Positions 10,069 to 19,701 of a stretch of 64,000 nucleotides of DNA are shown piece after piece. The notes under the pieces are model-generated. The model made no database searches. It was not told the DNA's origin and saw nothing but the letters and a program-made list of their open reading frames with translations. The DNA comes from Streptococcus cristatus. Its GTDB lineage: Bacteria; Bacillota; Bacilli; Lactobacillales; Streptococcaceae. Location: NCBI RefSeq assembly GCF_003943515.1, contig NZ_RJPT01000001.1:585670-649669 (forward strand). The letters are read 5' to 3'. The position numbers and the translations under genes were made by a program. Position 1 is the stretch's first letter; each line of letters opens with the position of its first letter.

Positions 10069-10796
10069 AAGAACAAATCACCCCTTTTTTAGAACAAAAA
10101 AATATCTCAGAAAATTCAAAATTAGCCTATTCCTACGATCTGGAGCAATTTGTCAATGAAATCCACAGCAAGGTGACGGAAACCAATTTGCGGATTTATC
10201 AAGCCTCTATCAAGGATTTCAAGGCGGCTGTCCAGAAGCGGAAGCTCTCAGCGGTCAATCAATTTCTTTACTATCTTTACGAGAACAAGATGATTGGTGA
10301 ATTTCACCGCTTGACTCTGCCCAAAGTCGCTATTTCCAAGGAACTGGGAAGCGAGCTGATAGACTTATCAGCCTTTTGGGAAACTTCTGCGGTACCACAA
10401 GGCCGGCTGATAGCGCTCTTGATTTTGGAAATGGGGCTCTTGCCAAGTGAAATCCTGCAGGTCAAGGTTGAAGATGTCAATCTTGATTTTCAGGTTTTGC
10501 GGATCGAAAAGGCTGGGCAGAAGCGGATTATTAAGATCCCTGAATGTCTGACGAGCGAGTTGGGCGATTATTTGACAGGAACTTATTTATTTGAAAAGAA
10601 TGGAAAGTCCTATTCGCGCCAATGGGGCTTTCGCCAGCTGGAAGCTTTTTTGATTGAGCAGGGGCAGGCCAGCTTGTCAGCCCAAAGCCTGCGAGAGCAA
10701 TTTATCCTTCGCCAGCGGGAAAAGGGTGTCGGTATCTATGACATTGCTCGTGATTTGGGCTTGAAGACAGTGATTACATTAGAAAAATACAGATAA
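10065..10796 (+). CDS. XerD-like tyrosine-recombinase homologue, catalytically degenerate
   Basis: A 243-residue member of the streptococcal XerD-like family, not the XerS that acts at difSL. The N-terminal SAM-like DNA-binding domain is recognisable and the nucleophile-type tyrosine remains (EKYR at the end). The first catalytic arginine is replaced by leucine (MGLLPSEIL where TGLRxSE is usual), and the HxLRH box reads QSLRE, losing both histidines. Strand cleavage is therefore unlikely. Its place immediately before scpA-scpB is conserved in streptococci and suggests a chromosome-maintenance role, unproven. Confidence 0.9.
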   Translation: MKEQITPFLEQKNISENSKLAYSYDLEQFVNEIHSKVTETNLRIYQASIKDFKAAVQKRKLSAVNQFLYYLYENKMIGEFHRLTLPKVAISKELGSELIDLSAFWETSAVPQGRLIALLILEMGLLPSEILQVKVEDVNLDFQVLRIEKAGQKRIIKIPECLTSELGDYLTGTYLFEKNGKSYSRQWGFRQLEAFLIEQGQASLSAQSLREQFILRQREKGVGIYDIARDLGLKTVITLEKYR

Positions 10797-10798
10797 GA

Positions 10799-11509
10799 AT
10801 GGATATCAAGTTAAAAGATTTTGAGGGGCCGCTGGACTTGTTGCTGCACCTCGTATCCAAGTATCAGATGGATATTTACGATGTACCCATTACCGAGGTT
10901 ATCGAGCAGTACCTGGCTTATGTGTCTACTTTGCAGGCTATGCGGCTGGAAGTGACGGGAGAATACATGGTCATGGCCAGTCAGCTCATGCTGATTAAGA
11001 GTCGCAAGCTCTTGCCCAAGGTGGTTGATCAGGTGGATCTGGAAGATGATCTGGAACAGGATTTGCTGAGTCAGATTGAGGAATATCGGAAGTTCAAGCT
11101 GCTGGGGCAGAAAATGTCCCTCCAGCATGAAGACCGTGCTCTTTACTACTCTAAGCCCAAGCTGGAGCTGGTCTATGAAGATGCTGAACTCCTGCATGAC
11201 AAGACAGCTGTAGATCTCTTTTTGGCTTTTTCCAAGGTGATGACCAAGAAGCAGGAGGAGTTTTCCAAAAGTCATACGACCATTGTGCGAGATGAGTACA
11301 AGATCGAGGACATGATGGAAGTGGTGCGCCAGCGCTGTCAGGCTCACAAACGTCTTGCCCTGCAGGATATTTTTGCAGAAACCAAAGACATGAATGAAGT
11401 GATTACGCTCTTTCTAGCAACCTTGGAGTTGGTCAAGGTGCAGGAGGTGCAGGTCATTCAGGAGGAGAACTTTGGAAATATTTATTTAGTAGGAAGAAAG
11501 AATGAGTAA
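10799..11509 (+). CDS. scpA: segregation and condensation protein A (kleisin)
   Basis: Kleisin subunit that bridges the SMC heads in the chromosome-condensation complex. It has 236 residues. The N-terminal helical domain opens with [13 protein letters not shown], the family hallmark; an acidic linker (about 75-95) and a C-terminal winged helix follow. It starts 2 bp after the xerD-like stop, with only a weak ribosome site, so translational coupling is likely, and it overlaps scpB by 8 bp. Confidence 0.97.
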   Translation: MDIKLKDFEGPLDLLLHLVSKYQMDIYDVPITEVIEQYLAYVSTLQAMRLEVTGEYMVMASQLMLIKSRKLLPKVVDQVDLEDDLEQDLLSQIEEYRKFKLLGQKMSLQHEDRALYYSKPKLELVYEDAELLHDKTAVDLFLAFSKVMTKKQEEFSKSHTTIVRDEYKIEDMMEVVRQRCQAHKRLALQDIFAETKDMNEVITLFLATLELVKVQEVQVIQEENFGNIYLVGRKNE

Positions 11510-12047
11510 ATTAGCAGAGATTGAAGCCCTGCTTTTTGTGGCGGGGGAAGACGGTCTGAAAGTTCATCAGCTATCAGAAATTCTCTCCTTGCCGCCGACT
11601 GGTGTCATCCAGAGTTTGGAAAAATTGGCGGAGAACTATCAGGCGAATCCTGACTCCAGCTTGACCTTGCTGGAAACGTCAAAGACTTATAAGTTGGTCA
11701 CCAAGCCTGAATTTGCTGAGATTTTACGAGAGTATTCGCGGGCGCCGATTAACCAAAGCTTATCCCGAGCGGCACTGGAAACCTTGTCGATCATTGCTTA
11801 CAAGCAACCCATAACAAGGGTGGAGATTGATGATATTCGTGGGGTCAATTCCAGCGGGGCGATTTCGAAGTTACTAGCCTTTGAGCTGATTCGGGAAGAT
11901 GGTAAGAAGGAAGTCATTGGCCGTCCCAATCTTTATGTGACGACGGATTATTTTCTGGACTATATGGGCATCAATCATTTGGACGAATTGCCGATTGTGG
12001 ACGAAGCGGAGCTCATTGCTGAAGAAAGTCAACTTTTCGGAGAATGA
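11502..12047 (+). CDS. scpB: segregation and condensation protein B
   Basis: Condensin accessory subunit (kite protein) that dimerises and binds ScpA to regulate SMC ATPase activity. It has 181 residues with two winged-helix domains. The second contains [20 protein letters not shown], diagnostic for ScpB. It overlaps scpA by 8 bp, with AGGA just upstream of the ATG. A 133-bp gap with an inverted repeat separates it from rluB. Confidence 0.97.
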   Translation: MSKLAEIEALLFVAGEDGLKVHQLSEILSLPPTGVIQSLEKLAENYQANPDSSLTLLETSKTYKLVTKPEFAEILREYSRAPINQSLSRAALETLSIIAYKQPITRVEIDDIRGVNSSGAISKLLAFELIREDGKKEVIGRPNLYVTTDYFLDYMGINHLDELPIVDEAELIAEESQLFGE

Positions 12048-12180
12048 CAAGTTCATTCTATAAGGGACGTTTTCTGAACGCTTTCAAGCTTTGAGGGAGG
12101 CACTGCTTCCCCTATTTACCATTTTTCCAGCTGTTAAAGTTGTGAAAATGGTCTTTGTATCTTGTGAAAGGATAATATCG

Positions 12181-12912
12181 ATGAGAATCAATAAATACAT
12201 TGCCCATGCGGGAATTGCCAGTCGGAGAAAGGCTGAGGAGTTGATCAAGCAGGGGCTGGTGACCGTGAATGGTCAGGTAGTGCGTGAGCTAGCGACGACC
12301 ATCAAGTCGGGCGACCGAGTGGAAGTAGAAGGTCAGCCTATCTACAATGAAGAAAAGGTCTACTACCTGCTCAACAAACCGCGCGGGGTGATTTCCAGCG
12401 TGACCGATGACAAGGGGCGTAAGACAGTCGTTGATTTGCTGCCGCAGGTCAAGGAGCGAATTTATCCCGTTGGCCGATTGGACTGGGACACTTCTGGTGC
12501 CTTGATTTTGACCAATGACGGTGATTTCACGGATGAAATGATTCACCCGCGGAATGAAATTGACAAGGTCTATGTGGCGCGTGTCAAGGGTGTGGCCAAT
12601 AAGGAAGTTCTGCGTCCGCTGACTCGCGGTCTGGTCATAGAGGGTAAGAAAACCAAGCCAGCAGTCTATGAGATTCTGAAAGTCGATCCCGTGAAGAATC
12701 GCTCAGTGGTTCAGTTGACCATCCACGAAGGGCGTAATCATCAGGTCAAGAAGATGTTTGAAGCTGTGGGGCTGCCTGTGGACAAGCTTTCACGGACTCA
12801 GTTTGGACATTTGGATTTGACTGGCCTCAAGCCGGGTGAAGCACGTCGATTGAGTAAAAAGGAAGTCAGCCAGTTGCATAATTTGGCTGTGACCAAAACT
12901 AAGAAAAAATGA
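12181..12912 (+). CDS. rluB: 23S rRNA pseudouridine synthase RluB family
   Basis: An S4 domain (residues ~1-60) is followed by an RsuA/RluB catalytic domain. The catalytic aspartate lies in [17 protein letters not shown], and [12 protein letters not shown] is present. It modifies a uridine near position 2605 of 23S rRNA in relatives. The ATG at 12181 ([11 protein letters not shown]) is chosen: it has AAGGAT upstream and matches family N-termini, whereas an open extension to 12091 adds 30 unrelated residues. It gives 243 residues. It overlaps yidD by 4 bp. Confidence 0.93.
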   Translation: MRINKYIAHAGIASRRKAEELIKQGLVTVNGQVVRELATTIKSGDRVEVEGQPIYNEEKVYYLLNKPRGVISSVTDDKGRKTVVDLLPQVKERIYPVGRLDWDTSGALILTNDGDFTDEMIHPRNEIDKVYVARVKGVANKEVLRPLTRGLVIEGKKTKPAVYEILKVDPVKNRSVVQLTIHEGRNHQVKKMFEAVGLPVDKLSRTQFGHLDLTGLKPGEARRLSKKEVSQLHNLAVTKTKKK

Positions 12913-13169
12913 TTAAGAAACTATTGATAGCGCCGGTTCGACTTTACCAGCGCTTTATTTCCCCTGCCTTTCCGCCTTCCTGCCGTTTTCGGCCAACCTG
13001 TTCCAATTACATGATTGAAGCCATTGAAAAACACGGAGCCAAGGGGGTGCTGATGGGCTTGGCCAGAATTGGTCGCTGTCATCCCTGGTCCGAGGAAGGG
13101 GACGATCCAGTGCCAGACCATTTTAGTCTTCGGCGAAATAACTCTAAAACAGACTTAGAACGGAAATAG
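12909..13169 (+). CDS. yidD: membrane protein insertion efficiency factor YidD
   Basis: A small (86-residue) basic protein that aids YidC-dependent membrane insertion at the inner face of the membrane. The family signature runs RLYQRFISP, then [19 protein letters not shown] and GRCHPW, with the three conserved cysteines and an amphipathic N-terminus. Translation is coupled to rluB through the ATGA overlap. A hairpin terminator follows. Confidence 0.96.
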   Translation: MIKKLLIAPVRLYQRFISPAFPPSCRFRPTCSNYMIEAIEKHGAKGVLMGLARIGRCHPWSEEGDDPVPDHFSLRRNNSKTDLERK

Positions 13170-13186
13170 CCTTGTTTCCGTTTTTT
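13159..13186 (+). terminator. terminator after yidD
   Basis: AACGGAAA (13159-13166) and TTTCCGTT (13175-13182) form an 8-bp stem with an 8-base loop and a run of T to 13186. It ends the murI-to-yidD transcription unit; the 5' arm overlaps the end of yidD. Confidence 0.85.
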
Positions 13187-13238
13187 GCTAGAGAATAAAG
13201 CCCAGCCTTAGCAATTACTATCAGCTTTTCAATATTTT

Positions 13239-13247
13239 TGTTATAAT
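13239..13247 (+). promoter_or_regulatory. extended -10 promoter abutting rsmD start
   Basis: TG-T-TATAAT at 13239-13247. The expected transcription start (about 7 bp downstream, 13253-13255) coincides with the rsmD ATG at 13255. The sequence between is only ATTTTTT, with no Shine-Dalgarno, so the mRNA may be leaderless. Confidence 0.7.
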
Positions 13248-13254
13248 ATTTTTT

Positions 13255-13794
13255 ATGAGAGTTGTTTCGGGAAAGTATGGGGGCAGACCCCTCAAGACAT
13301 TAGATGGCAAGACAACGCGACCTACGACAGATAAGGTCAAGGGCGCGATTTTTAACATGATTGGGCCTTATTTTGATGGTGGTCGGGTGCTGGATTTGTA
13401 TGCAGGCAGCGGTAGTCTGGCGATTGAGGCGGTGTCTCGAGGCATGGAGTCGGCTGTTTTGGTTGAAAAAGATCGGCGGGCGCAAGCTATCGTGGCGGAA
13501 AATATTGCCATGACCAAGGAAGCAGCGCGCTTTGAGCTGCTCAAGATGGAGTCGAGTCGAGCCCTGGAGCATTTGACTGGCCAGTTTGATCTGGTTCTGC
13601 TGGATCCGCCCTATGCCAAGGAGCAGATTATTGTGGATATTGAGAAAATGGCGGAGCGCAAGCTCTTGAGCGAGGATATTATGGTTGTTTGCGAGACGGA
13701 TAAGTCGGTTGATTTGCCAGAAGAAATCGCAGACTTGGGTATCTGGAAGCAAAAAATATATGGAATTTCAAAGGTGACGGTCTATGTCAGATAA
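13255..13794 (+). CDS. rsmD: 16S rRNA (guanine(966)-N2)-methyltransferase
   Basis: SAM-dependent methyltransferase that modifies G966 of 16S rRNA in the 30S subunit. It has 179 residues, the family length. Motif I is [14 protein letters not shown] (about residues 46-59), and the catalytic NPPY-type motif is LLDPPYAK near 120. The N-terminus [14 protein letters not shown] matches relatives, so the start at 13255 is firm even though no ribosome site precedes it. It overlaps coaD by 11 bp. Confidence 0.95.
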   Translation: MRVVSGKYGGRPLKTLDGKTTRPTTDKVKGAIFNMIGPYFDGGRVLDLYAGSGSLAIEAVSRGMESAVLVEKDRRAQAIVAENIAMTKEAARFELLKMESSRALEHLTGQFDLVLLDPPYAKEQIIVDIEKMAERKLLSEDIMVVCETDKSVDLPEEIADLGIWKQKIYGISKVTVYVR

Positions 13795-14269
13795 AATTGG
13801 GCTCTTTACAGGGTCATTTGATCCCATTACCAACGGACATGTGGACTTGATTGAGCGTGCCAGTCGGTTATTTGATTGCTTGTATGTGGGAATTTTCTAC
13901 AATCCTCACAAAGAAGGATTTTTTAGCATCCATGCGAAAAAAAGGATGGTTCTAGCGGCTTTGGCGCATTTGGAAAATGTGGAAGTCATCACTTCGCATG
14001 ATGAATTGGCGGTCGATGTGGCAAAAAGGCTGGGTGTGACTACTCTTGTCCGCGGTTTACGCAACGGTCAGGACTTGGACTATGAAGCTGGCCTGCATTT
14101 TTTTAATAAGGAATTGGCACCTGATTTGGAGACCGTTTTTTTGCTGAGTCAGCCGGCTTACCGATATATCAGTTCTTCAGCGATGCGGGAATTGATCGCT
14201 TTTCAGCAGGATCTTTCTGCCTATGTACCAGCGAGTGTGATCGAGGAGTTAGAGAAAAAAGATGAATAA
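13784..14269 (+). CDS. coaD: phosphopantetheine adenylyltransferase
   Basis: Adenylates 4'-phosphopantetheine to dephospho-CoA, the penultimate step of CoA synthesis. It is a hexameric nucleotidyltransferase of 161 residues. The [15 protein letters not shown] segment contains the GH nucleotide-binding site, and the C-terminal ISSSAMRE motif is present. It starts inside rsmD (11-bp overlap) and overlaps sepM by 8 bp, giving an rsmD-coaD-sepM operon, an order common in streptococci. Confidence 0.97.
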   Translation: MSDKIGLFTGSFDPITNGHVDLIERASRLFDCLYVGIFYNPHKEGFFSIHAKKRMVLAALAHLENVEVITSHDELAVDVAKRLGVTTLVRGLRNGQDLDYEAGLHFFNKELAPDLETVFLLSQPAYRYISSSAMRELIAFQQDLSAYVPASVIEELEKKDE

Positions 14270-15359
14270 TGACATGACAAATCCGAAAAAGATGACGAAG
14301 GAAAATAAACGTGGTTTAACAGTAGTTGGTTGTGCTGGAGTAGCCTCGATTATCGTGCTTGTGCTCTTCCTTTTCTCTTTTATTGTTCCACTGCCTTACT
14401 ACATTGAGGTGCCTGGGGGAGCAGAAGACATTCGGAAGGTTCTGACTGTGGACGGAAAAGAGGATCAAGCACCGGGTTCCTACAACTTTGTAACTGTTGG
14501 GATCCAGCATGCGACCTTTGCCCATCTGGTCTATGCTTGGCTGACGCCTTTTACGGATATTTATTCGGCTCAGGATATGACAGGTGGCTCAAGTGATGCT
14601 GAGTATATGCGCATTAACCAATTTTATATGGAAACGTCGCAGAATATGGCCAAATACCAAGGTCTCAAAGCTGCAGGAAAAGACATCAAGATGAACTATC
14701 TGGGTGTCTATGTTCTGAAAGTAGCTCCAAATTCGACCTTTAAAGGGATTTTGAATATTGCAGATACGGTGACGGGAGTCAATGACAAGACCTTTGAAAG
14801 CTCGGAAGATTTGGTTAAATATGTGAATTCTCAGGCCTTGGGCGATAGTGTCAAGGTGACCTATGAGGAAGATGGAGAAACTAAGACAGCGACGGGGAAA
14901 ATCATCAAGCTGGAAAATGGGAAAAATGGAATTGGTATTAGTTTGATTGACCGCACGGAAGTCAACAGCAGTGTTCCGATTGAATTTTCGACCGAAGGTA
15001 TCGGTGGTCCCAGTGCTGGCCTCATGTTTAGCCTAGCCATCTATACTCAATTGGCCAATCCTGACTTGCGAGACGGCCGCGTGATTGCGGGAACTGGTAG
15101 TATAGATAGAGAGGGCAAGGTTGGAGATATTGGTGGGATTGACAAAAAAGTCGTCTCTTCTGCCAAGATAGGAGCGACAATCTTCTTTGCCCCAGATAAT
15201 CCTGTCAGCGAGGAGGAAAAAAAGGCTAATCCCAAAGCCAAGACCAACTATGAAGCGGCACTTGAAGCAGCCAAGGAAATCAAAACGGATATGAAAATCG
15301 TGCCGGTCAAAACCCTTCAGGACGCGATTGATTATTTAGAAAAAACCAAAAAATCTTAG
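14262..15359 (+). CDS. sepM: SepM-family pheromone-processing serine protease
   Basis: Membrane-anchored protease with one N-terminal transmembrane helix (about residues 20-43), a PDZ domain (about 135-215) and a C-terminal Lon-type Ser/Lys protease domain. The predicted dyad is S251 in GGPSAGLM and the lysine near 296 in GGIDKK. In S. mutans SepM trims the C-terminus of the CSP competence pheromone outside the cell; whether the same substrate applies here is unknown. It has 365 residues. Alternative starts at 14274 or 14292 cannot be excluded, because the ribosome site is weak. Confidence 0.92.
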   Translation: MNNDMTNPKKMTKENKRGLTVVGCAGVASIIVLVLFLFSFIVPLPYYIEVPGGAEDIRKVLTVDGKEDQAPGSYNFVTVGIQHATFAHLVYAWLTPFTDIYSAQDMTGGSSDAEYMRINQFYMETSQNMAKYQGLKAAGKDIKMNYLGVYVLKVAPNSTFKGILNIADTVTGVNDKTFESSEDLVKYVNSQALGDSVKVTYEEDGETKTATGKIIKLENGKNGIGISLIDRTEVNSSVPIEFSTEGIGGPSAGLMFSLAIYTQLANPDLRDGRVIAGTGSIDREGKVGDIGGIDKKVVSSAKIGATIFFAPDNPVSEEEKKANPKAKTNYEAALEAAKEIKTDMKIVPVKTLQDAIDYLEKTKKS

Positions 15360-15380
15360 TTTCGGCTAAGATTTTTGTCT
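15349..15380 (+). terminator. terminator after sepM
   Basis: AAAAATCTTAG (15349-15359, containing the sepM stop codon) pairs with CTAAGATTTTT (15366-15376) across a 6-base loop and runs into T-rich sequence. It ends the rsmD-coaD-sepM operon. Confidence 0.85.
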
Positions 15381-15541
15381 TTTAAAGGCAAACGAAGGAC
15401 TTTTTTAAAAAAAGATTAGCAGTTTTTATTAAATCGTCTGACTTTTTACAGAAAGATCTTTTTCTTCTGAAAAAATATAAATTCCCCTTGTTTTGTGATA
15501 AAATAATATGAAGTAAGATAGATGAGTGACAAAGGATAGGT

Positions 15542-16105
15542 ATGCGTAAAGAAATTTCACCTGAGTTGTATAATTACAATAAATTCCCTGGCCCAGAATT
15601 TAAGCAAATGGGCAGCAAGATAATTGCAGAAAAATTTGAGTTTGAATTGGTGGAGAATTATAAAGAAGCCTTTGACTTGACGGCTTTTCACCAACGCTTT
15701 TCAGAAATTCTGAATAAATTTGACTATATTGTCGGCGATTGGGGCAATGAACAGTTGCGGTTGCGCGGTTTTTATCGGGATGAGAAAGCCAAGGAAAATG
15801 CAGAGAAAATCAGCCGTTTACAAGACTATCTGCTAGAGTATTGTAATTATGGCTGTGCCTATTTTGTTTTGGAAAATGCTCAGCCAAGACGGGCTGCCTT
15901 TGACAAAAAATCCCATCATAAGAGAAAATCAGACAGCAAAAAACATCCAGAAATTTCTAGGGAACGTAGCTCTAAAAAAACGAAGGATGAGCAGCAAAAG
16001 CATCGTCCAAAGGCAAACAAGAACAAACAACAGAAACAAGGCAAACAGGCAAAGCAAGCAGCATCTAGTCAATCGCAGCGCCATTTTGTCATTCGTCAGA
16101 AATAA
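15542..16105 (+). CDS. YutD family (DUF1027) protein
   Basis: The first ~120 residues match the YutD fold, recognisable by FDYIVGDWGNEQLRLRGFY. The C-terminal ~65 residues are a low-complexity Lys/Gln/Ser-rich basic tail (many KK, QK and KQ), as in streptococcal orthologues. Function is unknown; the basic tail suggests nucleic-acid or ribosome contact (inference). AAGGAT lies 8 bp upstream of the ATG. It is followed 9 bp later by rlmN, an association seen in many streptococci. Confidence 0.88.
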   Translation: MRKEISPELYNYNKFPGPEFKQMGSKIIAEKFEFELVENYKEAFDLTAFHQRFSEILNKFDYIVGDWGNEQLRLRGFYRDEKAKENAEKISRLQDYLLEYCNYGCAYFVLENAQPRRAAFDKKSHHKRKSDSKKHPEISRERSSKKTKDEQQKHRPKANKNKQQKQGKQAKQAASSQSQRHFVIRQK

Positions 16106-16114
16106 AGGAGAAAC

Positions 16115-17203
16115 ATGAAACCATCGATTTATAGCTTAACGCGAGAAGAAATGATTGAATGGGCGGAAGCTCAGGGAGAAAAGAAATTCCGTGCTGCCCA
16201 GATTTGGGAGTGGCTCTATCGCAAGCGTGTCCAGTCATTTGAGGAAATGACCAATCTGTCCAAGGATTTGATTGCTAAGCTCAATGATCAGTTTGTTGTC
16301 AATCCGCTTAAACAGCGTATTGTCCAAGAGTCGGCTGACGGTACGATCAAGTACCTCTTTGAGCTACCAGATGGTATGCTGATTGAGACGGTGCTCATGC
16401 GCCAGCACTACGGACTTTCTGTCTGTGTGACCACCCAAGTTGGCTGCAATATCGGCTGTACCTTCTGTGCCTCTGGTTTGATTAAAAAACAACGTGACCT
16501 CAATAATGGTGAGATTGTTGCGCAGATTATGCTGGTGCAGAAGTATTTTGACGAGCGTGGTCAGGACGAGCGGGTCAGCCATATCGTGGTTATGGGGATT
16601 GGCGAGCCTTTCGATAACTATAAGAATGTCTTGAAGTTTGTCCGGACGGTCAATGATGATAAAGGTTTGGCCATTGGTGCCCGCCATATCACGGTTTCGA
16701 CTTCAGGGCTGGCTCATAAGATCCGTGACTTTGCCAATGAAGGCGTGCAGGTCAATCTGGCTGTTTCACTGCACGCACCTAACAATGAACTGCGTTCTAG
16801 TATCATGAAAATCAATCGTGCCTTTCCGATTGAGAAGCTCTTTGCGGCCATTGAATATTATATCGAAACCACCAACCGCCGGGTGACCTTTGAGTACATT
16901 ATGCTCAATGAAGTCAATGATGGAGTGGAGCAGGCCAAGGAATTGGCAGAATTGCTGAAAAACATCAAGAAATTATCTTATGTCAATCTCATTCCTTACA
17001 ACCCCGTTAGCGAGCACGACCAATACAGCCGCAGTCCCAAAGAGCGTGTGATGGCCTTCTATGACACCCTCAAGAAAAACGGAGTCAACTGCGTGGTTCG
17101 TCAGGAGCATGGTACAGATATTGATGCAGCCTGCGGCCAGTTGCGTTCTAATACCATGAAGCGAGATCGTGAGAAAGCACTTGTTGAAAATGTTCAGCCT
17201 TAA
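16115..17203 (+). CDS. rlmN: dual-specificity 23S rRNA/tRNA adenine-C2 methyltransferase
   Basis: Radical-SAM enzyme that methylates C2 of A2503 in 23S rRNA and A37 of some tRNAs. It has 362 residues. The CX3CX2C iron-sulfur motif is C111, C115 and C118 in [23 protein letters not shown] provides SAM contacts, and [17 protein letters not shown] near the C-terminus contains the catalytic cysteine. It is not Cfr, since its length and motifs match RlmN. AAGGAG lies 5 bp before the ATG. Confidence 0.96.
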   Translation: MKPSIYSLTREEMIEWAEAQGEKKFRAAQIWEWLYRKRVQSFEEMTNLSKDLIAKLNDQFVVNPLKQRIVQESADGTIKYLFELPDGMLIETVLMRQHYGLSVCVTTQVGCNIGCTFCASGLIKKQRDLNNGEIVAQIMLVQKYFDERGQDERVSHIVVMGIGEPFDNYKNVLKFVRTVNDDKGLAIGARHITVSTSGLAHKIRDFANEGVQVNLAVSLHAPNNELRSSIMKINRAFPIEKLFAAIEYYIETTNRRVTFEYIMLNEVNDGVEQAKELAELLKNIKKLSYVNLIPYNPVSEHDQYSRSPKERVMAFYDTLKKNGVNCVVRQEHGTDIDAACGQLRSNTMKRDREKALVENVQP

Positions 17204-17729
17204 AAATTATCTGACTTCAGACGGTGAGCTGACAGCTCGAGGCCGGAAATTGCTAGTAGGAGGATGCGGACTCTATTTCTTGATGCTTTGCATCCTGTGC
17301 TTTATTCCTCAGGTTCCAGAGCCGGGAATGGAGACACCAGGTATCCAGTACTTTGGCCGAATAGTAGTTTTGCTAGTCCCGTTTAATTCCTTTGTCAATA
17401 TTGGAGAGATCACTTCTTGGATCCAGCTGGTCAAGGTTTTTGTTCAAAATTTGGCCAATATCTTTCTGCTGTCGCCCTTGGTTTTTCAATTGCTTTGCCT
17501 CTTTCCAAAATTGCGGAAGACCAAGAAGGTTGTATGGCTGAGCTTCGGGATGAGTCTGTTTATCGAAGTGACTCAGATTCTGCTGGACCTTCTCATCAAC
17601 GCCAATCGAGTCTTTGAGATTGATGATCTCTGGACCAATACTTTGGGTGGTTATCTGGCTTGGCGGGCTTTTCAGCTTGGTCAAAAAATCTGGAAAAATC
17701 GTCAAGATGACGCTTTCAAGAGGAATTAG
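17190..17729 (+). CDS. VanZ-like family membrane protein
   Basis: A 179-residue protein with four hydrophobic segments (about residues 20-38, 50-68, 80-100 and 112-130) and the VanZ signature [13 protein letters not shown] followed by [10 protein letters not shown]. VanZ-like proteins are of uncertain function; one relative raises teicoplanin resistance. I place the start at ATG 17190, overlapping rlmN by 14 bp. An in-frame GTG at 17169 would add seven residues and cannot be excluded, because neither has a strong ribosome site. Confidence 0.85.
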   Translation: MFSLKNYLTSDGELTARGRKLLVGGCGLYFLMLCILCFIPQVPEPGMETPGIQYFGRIVVLLVPFNSFVNIGEITSWIQLVKVFVQNLANIFLLSPLVFQLLCLFPKLRKTKKVVWLSFGMSLFIEVTQILLDLLINANRVFEIDDLWTNTLGGYLAWRAFQLGQKIWKNRQDDAFKRN

Positions 17730-17793
17730 ATAAGAAAAAGTTCGGATTTTATAGAATTTTTTATAAAAAATGATTCTTTTTTCGTTTTTTCTC

Positions 17794-17822
17794 TTGACAA
17801 AAGACTTTGGAAGCTTTATAAT
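17794..17822 (+). promoter_or_regulatory. consensus promoter for the first Trp T-box
   Basis: TTGACA at 17794-17799, a 17-bp spacer, then TATAAT at 17817-17822: a perfect sigma-A promoter. Transcription would start near 17829, at the head of the T-box leader. Confidence 0.9.
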
Positions 17823-17828
17823 TTTAGA

Positions 17829-18082
17829 CAATCATCAGAAAAGTAATAATTTTTTCTACTTTCAGGGAGCCTGTGGTTGGTGGAAACAGGCAGTGGAAGG
17901 TTATGAAGTGGGCTGATGCAAAAAAATGAATTTGAAGCAATAAAAATTCGGTGAGCACACCTTACAGTGCAGCTTGTTGTTAGACAAGGCAGAGATATGG
18001 AGGTGGTCTATACTGACTCCATGATTGAGGTGGCACCGCGATTTTACGCCCTCACACAGAGTTTTTCTGTGTGTGGGTTTTT
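17829..18082 (+). promoter_or_regulatory. T-box riboswitch (tRNA-Trp) upstream of trpB paralogue
   Basis: The leader contains the conserved T-box AGGTGGCACCGCG at 18028-18040. It is followed by a terminator hairpin (CCCTCACACA ... TGTGTGTGGG) and a T run at about 18077-18082. The Stem I region includes GAAGTGGGC, where TGG at 17909-17911 is the likely Trp specifier codon; the same context recurs in the second T-box. Uncharged tRNA-Trp would favour antitermination and expression of the downstream trpB paralogue. Confidence 0.92.
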
Positions 18083-18117
18083 GTTTTGCTTGAAAATAAA
18101 GAAAAGAGGAAATGAAG

Positions 18118-19299
18118 ATGAAAGAAACTAAAGGATATTTTGGACAATTCGGCGGTTCCTTTGTACCAGAGCCTATCCAGGCCTTGCTGGATGAATTAGA
18201 AGCGACTTTTGAGAAGTACAAGGATGACCCAGGATTTTTAAATGAATATCGACATTATTTGGCGGACTATTCAGGTCGGGAAACCCCGCTCTACTTTGCA
18301 GAAAGTCTGACTCAGCATCTGGGTGGAGCTAAGATTTATCTGAAGCGGGAAGATCTCAATCATCTGGGCTCGCATAAGCTCAATAATGTTTTGGGGCAGA
18401 TTCTTCTAGCTAAGCGCATGGGCAAGACCAGAGTCATCGCTGAAACTGGAGCTGGCCAGCATGGTGTGGCAACTGCGGCAGCCGCAGCTAAGTTTGGTAT
18501 GAAGTGCGATGTCTACATGGGTGCAGAGGATGTAGAGCGCCAGCGCCTCAATGTCTTCCGCATGGAAATGATGGGAGCGACTGTTCACGCGGTGGAAACA
18601 GGAACCAAAACCCTCAAGGATGCGGTGGATGCAGCCTTTGGAGCTTGGATGAGTGATTTGGAAGCCTTCTATGTTTTGGGTTCTGCTGTCGGACCTCACC
18701 CTTATCCGACCATTGTCCATGAGTTCCAAAAGGTGATCAGTGAAGAATCACGTCGGCAGATTTTGGACAAGGAGGGTCGCTTGCCGGACTATGTTATTGC
18801 CTGCGTAGGTGGCGGCTCCAATGCTATAGGCGCCTTCTCTCAGTATGTGGCAGATGAAGAAGTTAAGTTAGTGGGAGTTGAAGCGGCTGGACGAGGCCTT
18901 GATACAGACCAGCACGCAGCTACCATGACCAAGGGAAGCGTCGGAGTAGTGGACGGTATGAAGACCTACGCTGTCTTTTCTGAAGATGGTCAGGTGGCAC
19001 CGGTTTATTCCATTTCAGCAGGCTTGGACTATCCTGGAGTTGGTCCCGAACATGCTTTCTTTAAAGATTCTGGTCGAGTAGAATACGTGGCAGCGACAGA
19101 TGATGAAGCTGTGGATGCCTTGCTCCTCTTGACACAAAAGGAAGGAATTTTGCCAGCGATTGAAAGCTCTCACGCCATTGCTGAAGCCATCAAGCGAGCT
19201 CCAAAATTGTCATCTGACCAAATCATCATTATCAATGTATCTGGTCGTGGAGACAAGGATGTGGCAGCTATTGCCGACTATCTAGAAAAACGAAAATAA
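18118..19299 (+). CDS. stand-alone tryptophan synthase beta-chain paralogue
   Basis: PLP enzyme of 393 residues that, by family, condenses indole with L-serine to tryptophan. Catalytic residues are kept: PLP lysine K87, acid-base E109, the AGQHG loop at 112-116, and SGRGDKD near the C-terminus. Otherwise invariant positions differ from the canonical copy 5 kb away: [10 protein letters not shown] replaces [10 protein letters not shown], and FGGSFVPE replaces FGGRFVPE. The ATG at 18118 is preferred over 18112 because AGAGGA is then 7 bp upstream. It has no adjacent trpA and its own Trp T-box. Indole salvage is plausible but unproven. Confidence 0.9.
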   Translation: MKETKGYFGQFGGSFVPEPIQALLDELEATFEKYKDDPGFLNEYRHYLADYSGRETPLYFAESLTQHLGGAKIYLKREDLNHLGSHKLNNVLGQILLAKRMGKTRVIAETGAGQHGVATAAAAAKFGMKCDVYMGAEDVERQRLNVFRMEMMGATVHAVETGTKTLKDAVDAAFGAWMSDLEAFYVLGSAVGPHPYPTIVHEFQKVISEESRRQILDKEGRLPDYVIACVGGGSNAIGAFSQYVADEEVKLVGVEAAGRGLDTDQHAATMTKGSVGVVDGMKTYAVFSEDGQVAPVYSISAGLDYPGVGPEHAFFKDSGRVEYVAATDDEAVDALLLLTQKEGILPAIESSHAIAEAIKRAPKLSSDQIIIINVSGRGDKDVAAIADYLEKRK

Positions 19300-19310
19300 A
19301 ATACCCAGCA

Positions 19311-19584
19311 GAAGAGTAGTAACATTCCTCCTTTCAGAGAGTCTGTGGTGCTGTAAACAGGCAGGAGAAGTTATGAAATGGGCTGCTGGAGACAATATTT
19401 TGTCCTTTAGTTGATCTTTTATTACTTTGTTAGCTTACTTTGCTATGACTCGGTGTGCTGCCTTGTTCTAAAAGGGATCTAAATGACTGCAAATAGATAA
19501 ATGAGATGTGGAGCATGAAAACTCCATAACTGAGGTGGCACCGCGATGATACGCCCTCACAGGATGAACTGTGTGGGCGTTTTT
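19311..19584 (+). promoter_or_regulatory. second T-box riboswitch (tRNA-Trp) upstream of trpE
   Basis: T-box sequence AGGTGGCACCGCG at 19533-19545; probable specifier TGG at 19379-19381 in the same GAAxTGGGCTG context as the first. The terminator stem pairs ACGCCCTCACAG (19551-19562) with CTGTGTGGGCGT (19569-19580), followed by T to 19584. I see no convincing promoter between the trpB paralogue and this leader, so transcripts may come from the upstream promoter and pass both switches. The 117 bp from here to trpE show nothing recognisable. Confidence 0.92.
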
Positions 19585-19701
19585 CTGTAGTTCTGGGGCA
19601 AGTTATGACAGTGGACAGGTGCTATCTGTTCTTGTGAAATGCAGTCATAGCTAGCGAATTGCTCCTACCTATACGCTTCTGATTAAATAGAAAGAAACAT
19701 T

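Noticed and set aside
10811..11347. 178-codon minus-strand frame
   Set aside because: Shadow of scpA; no recognisable domain.
12091..12180. 30-residue N-terminal extension of rluB
   Set aside because: Not part of the S4 domain; the ATG at 12181 has a ribosome site and the family N-terminus.
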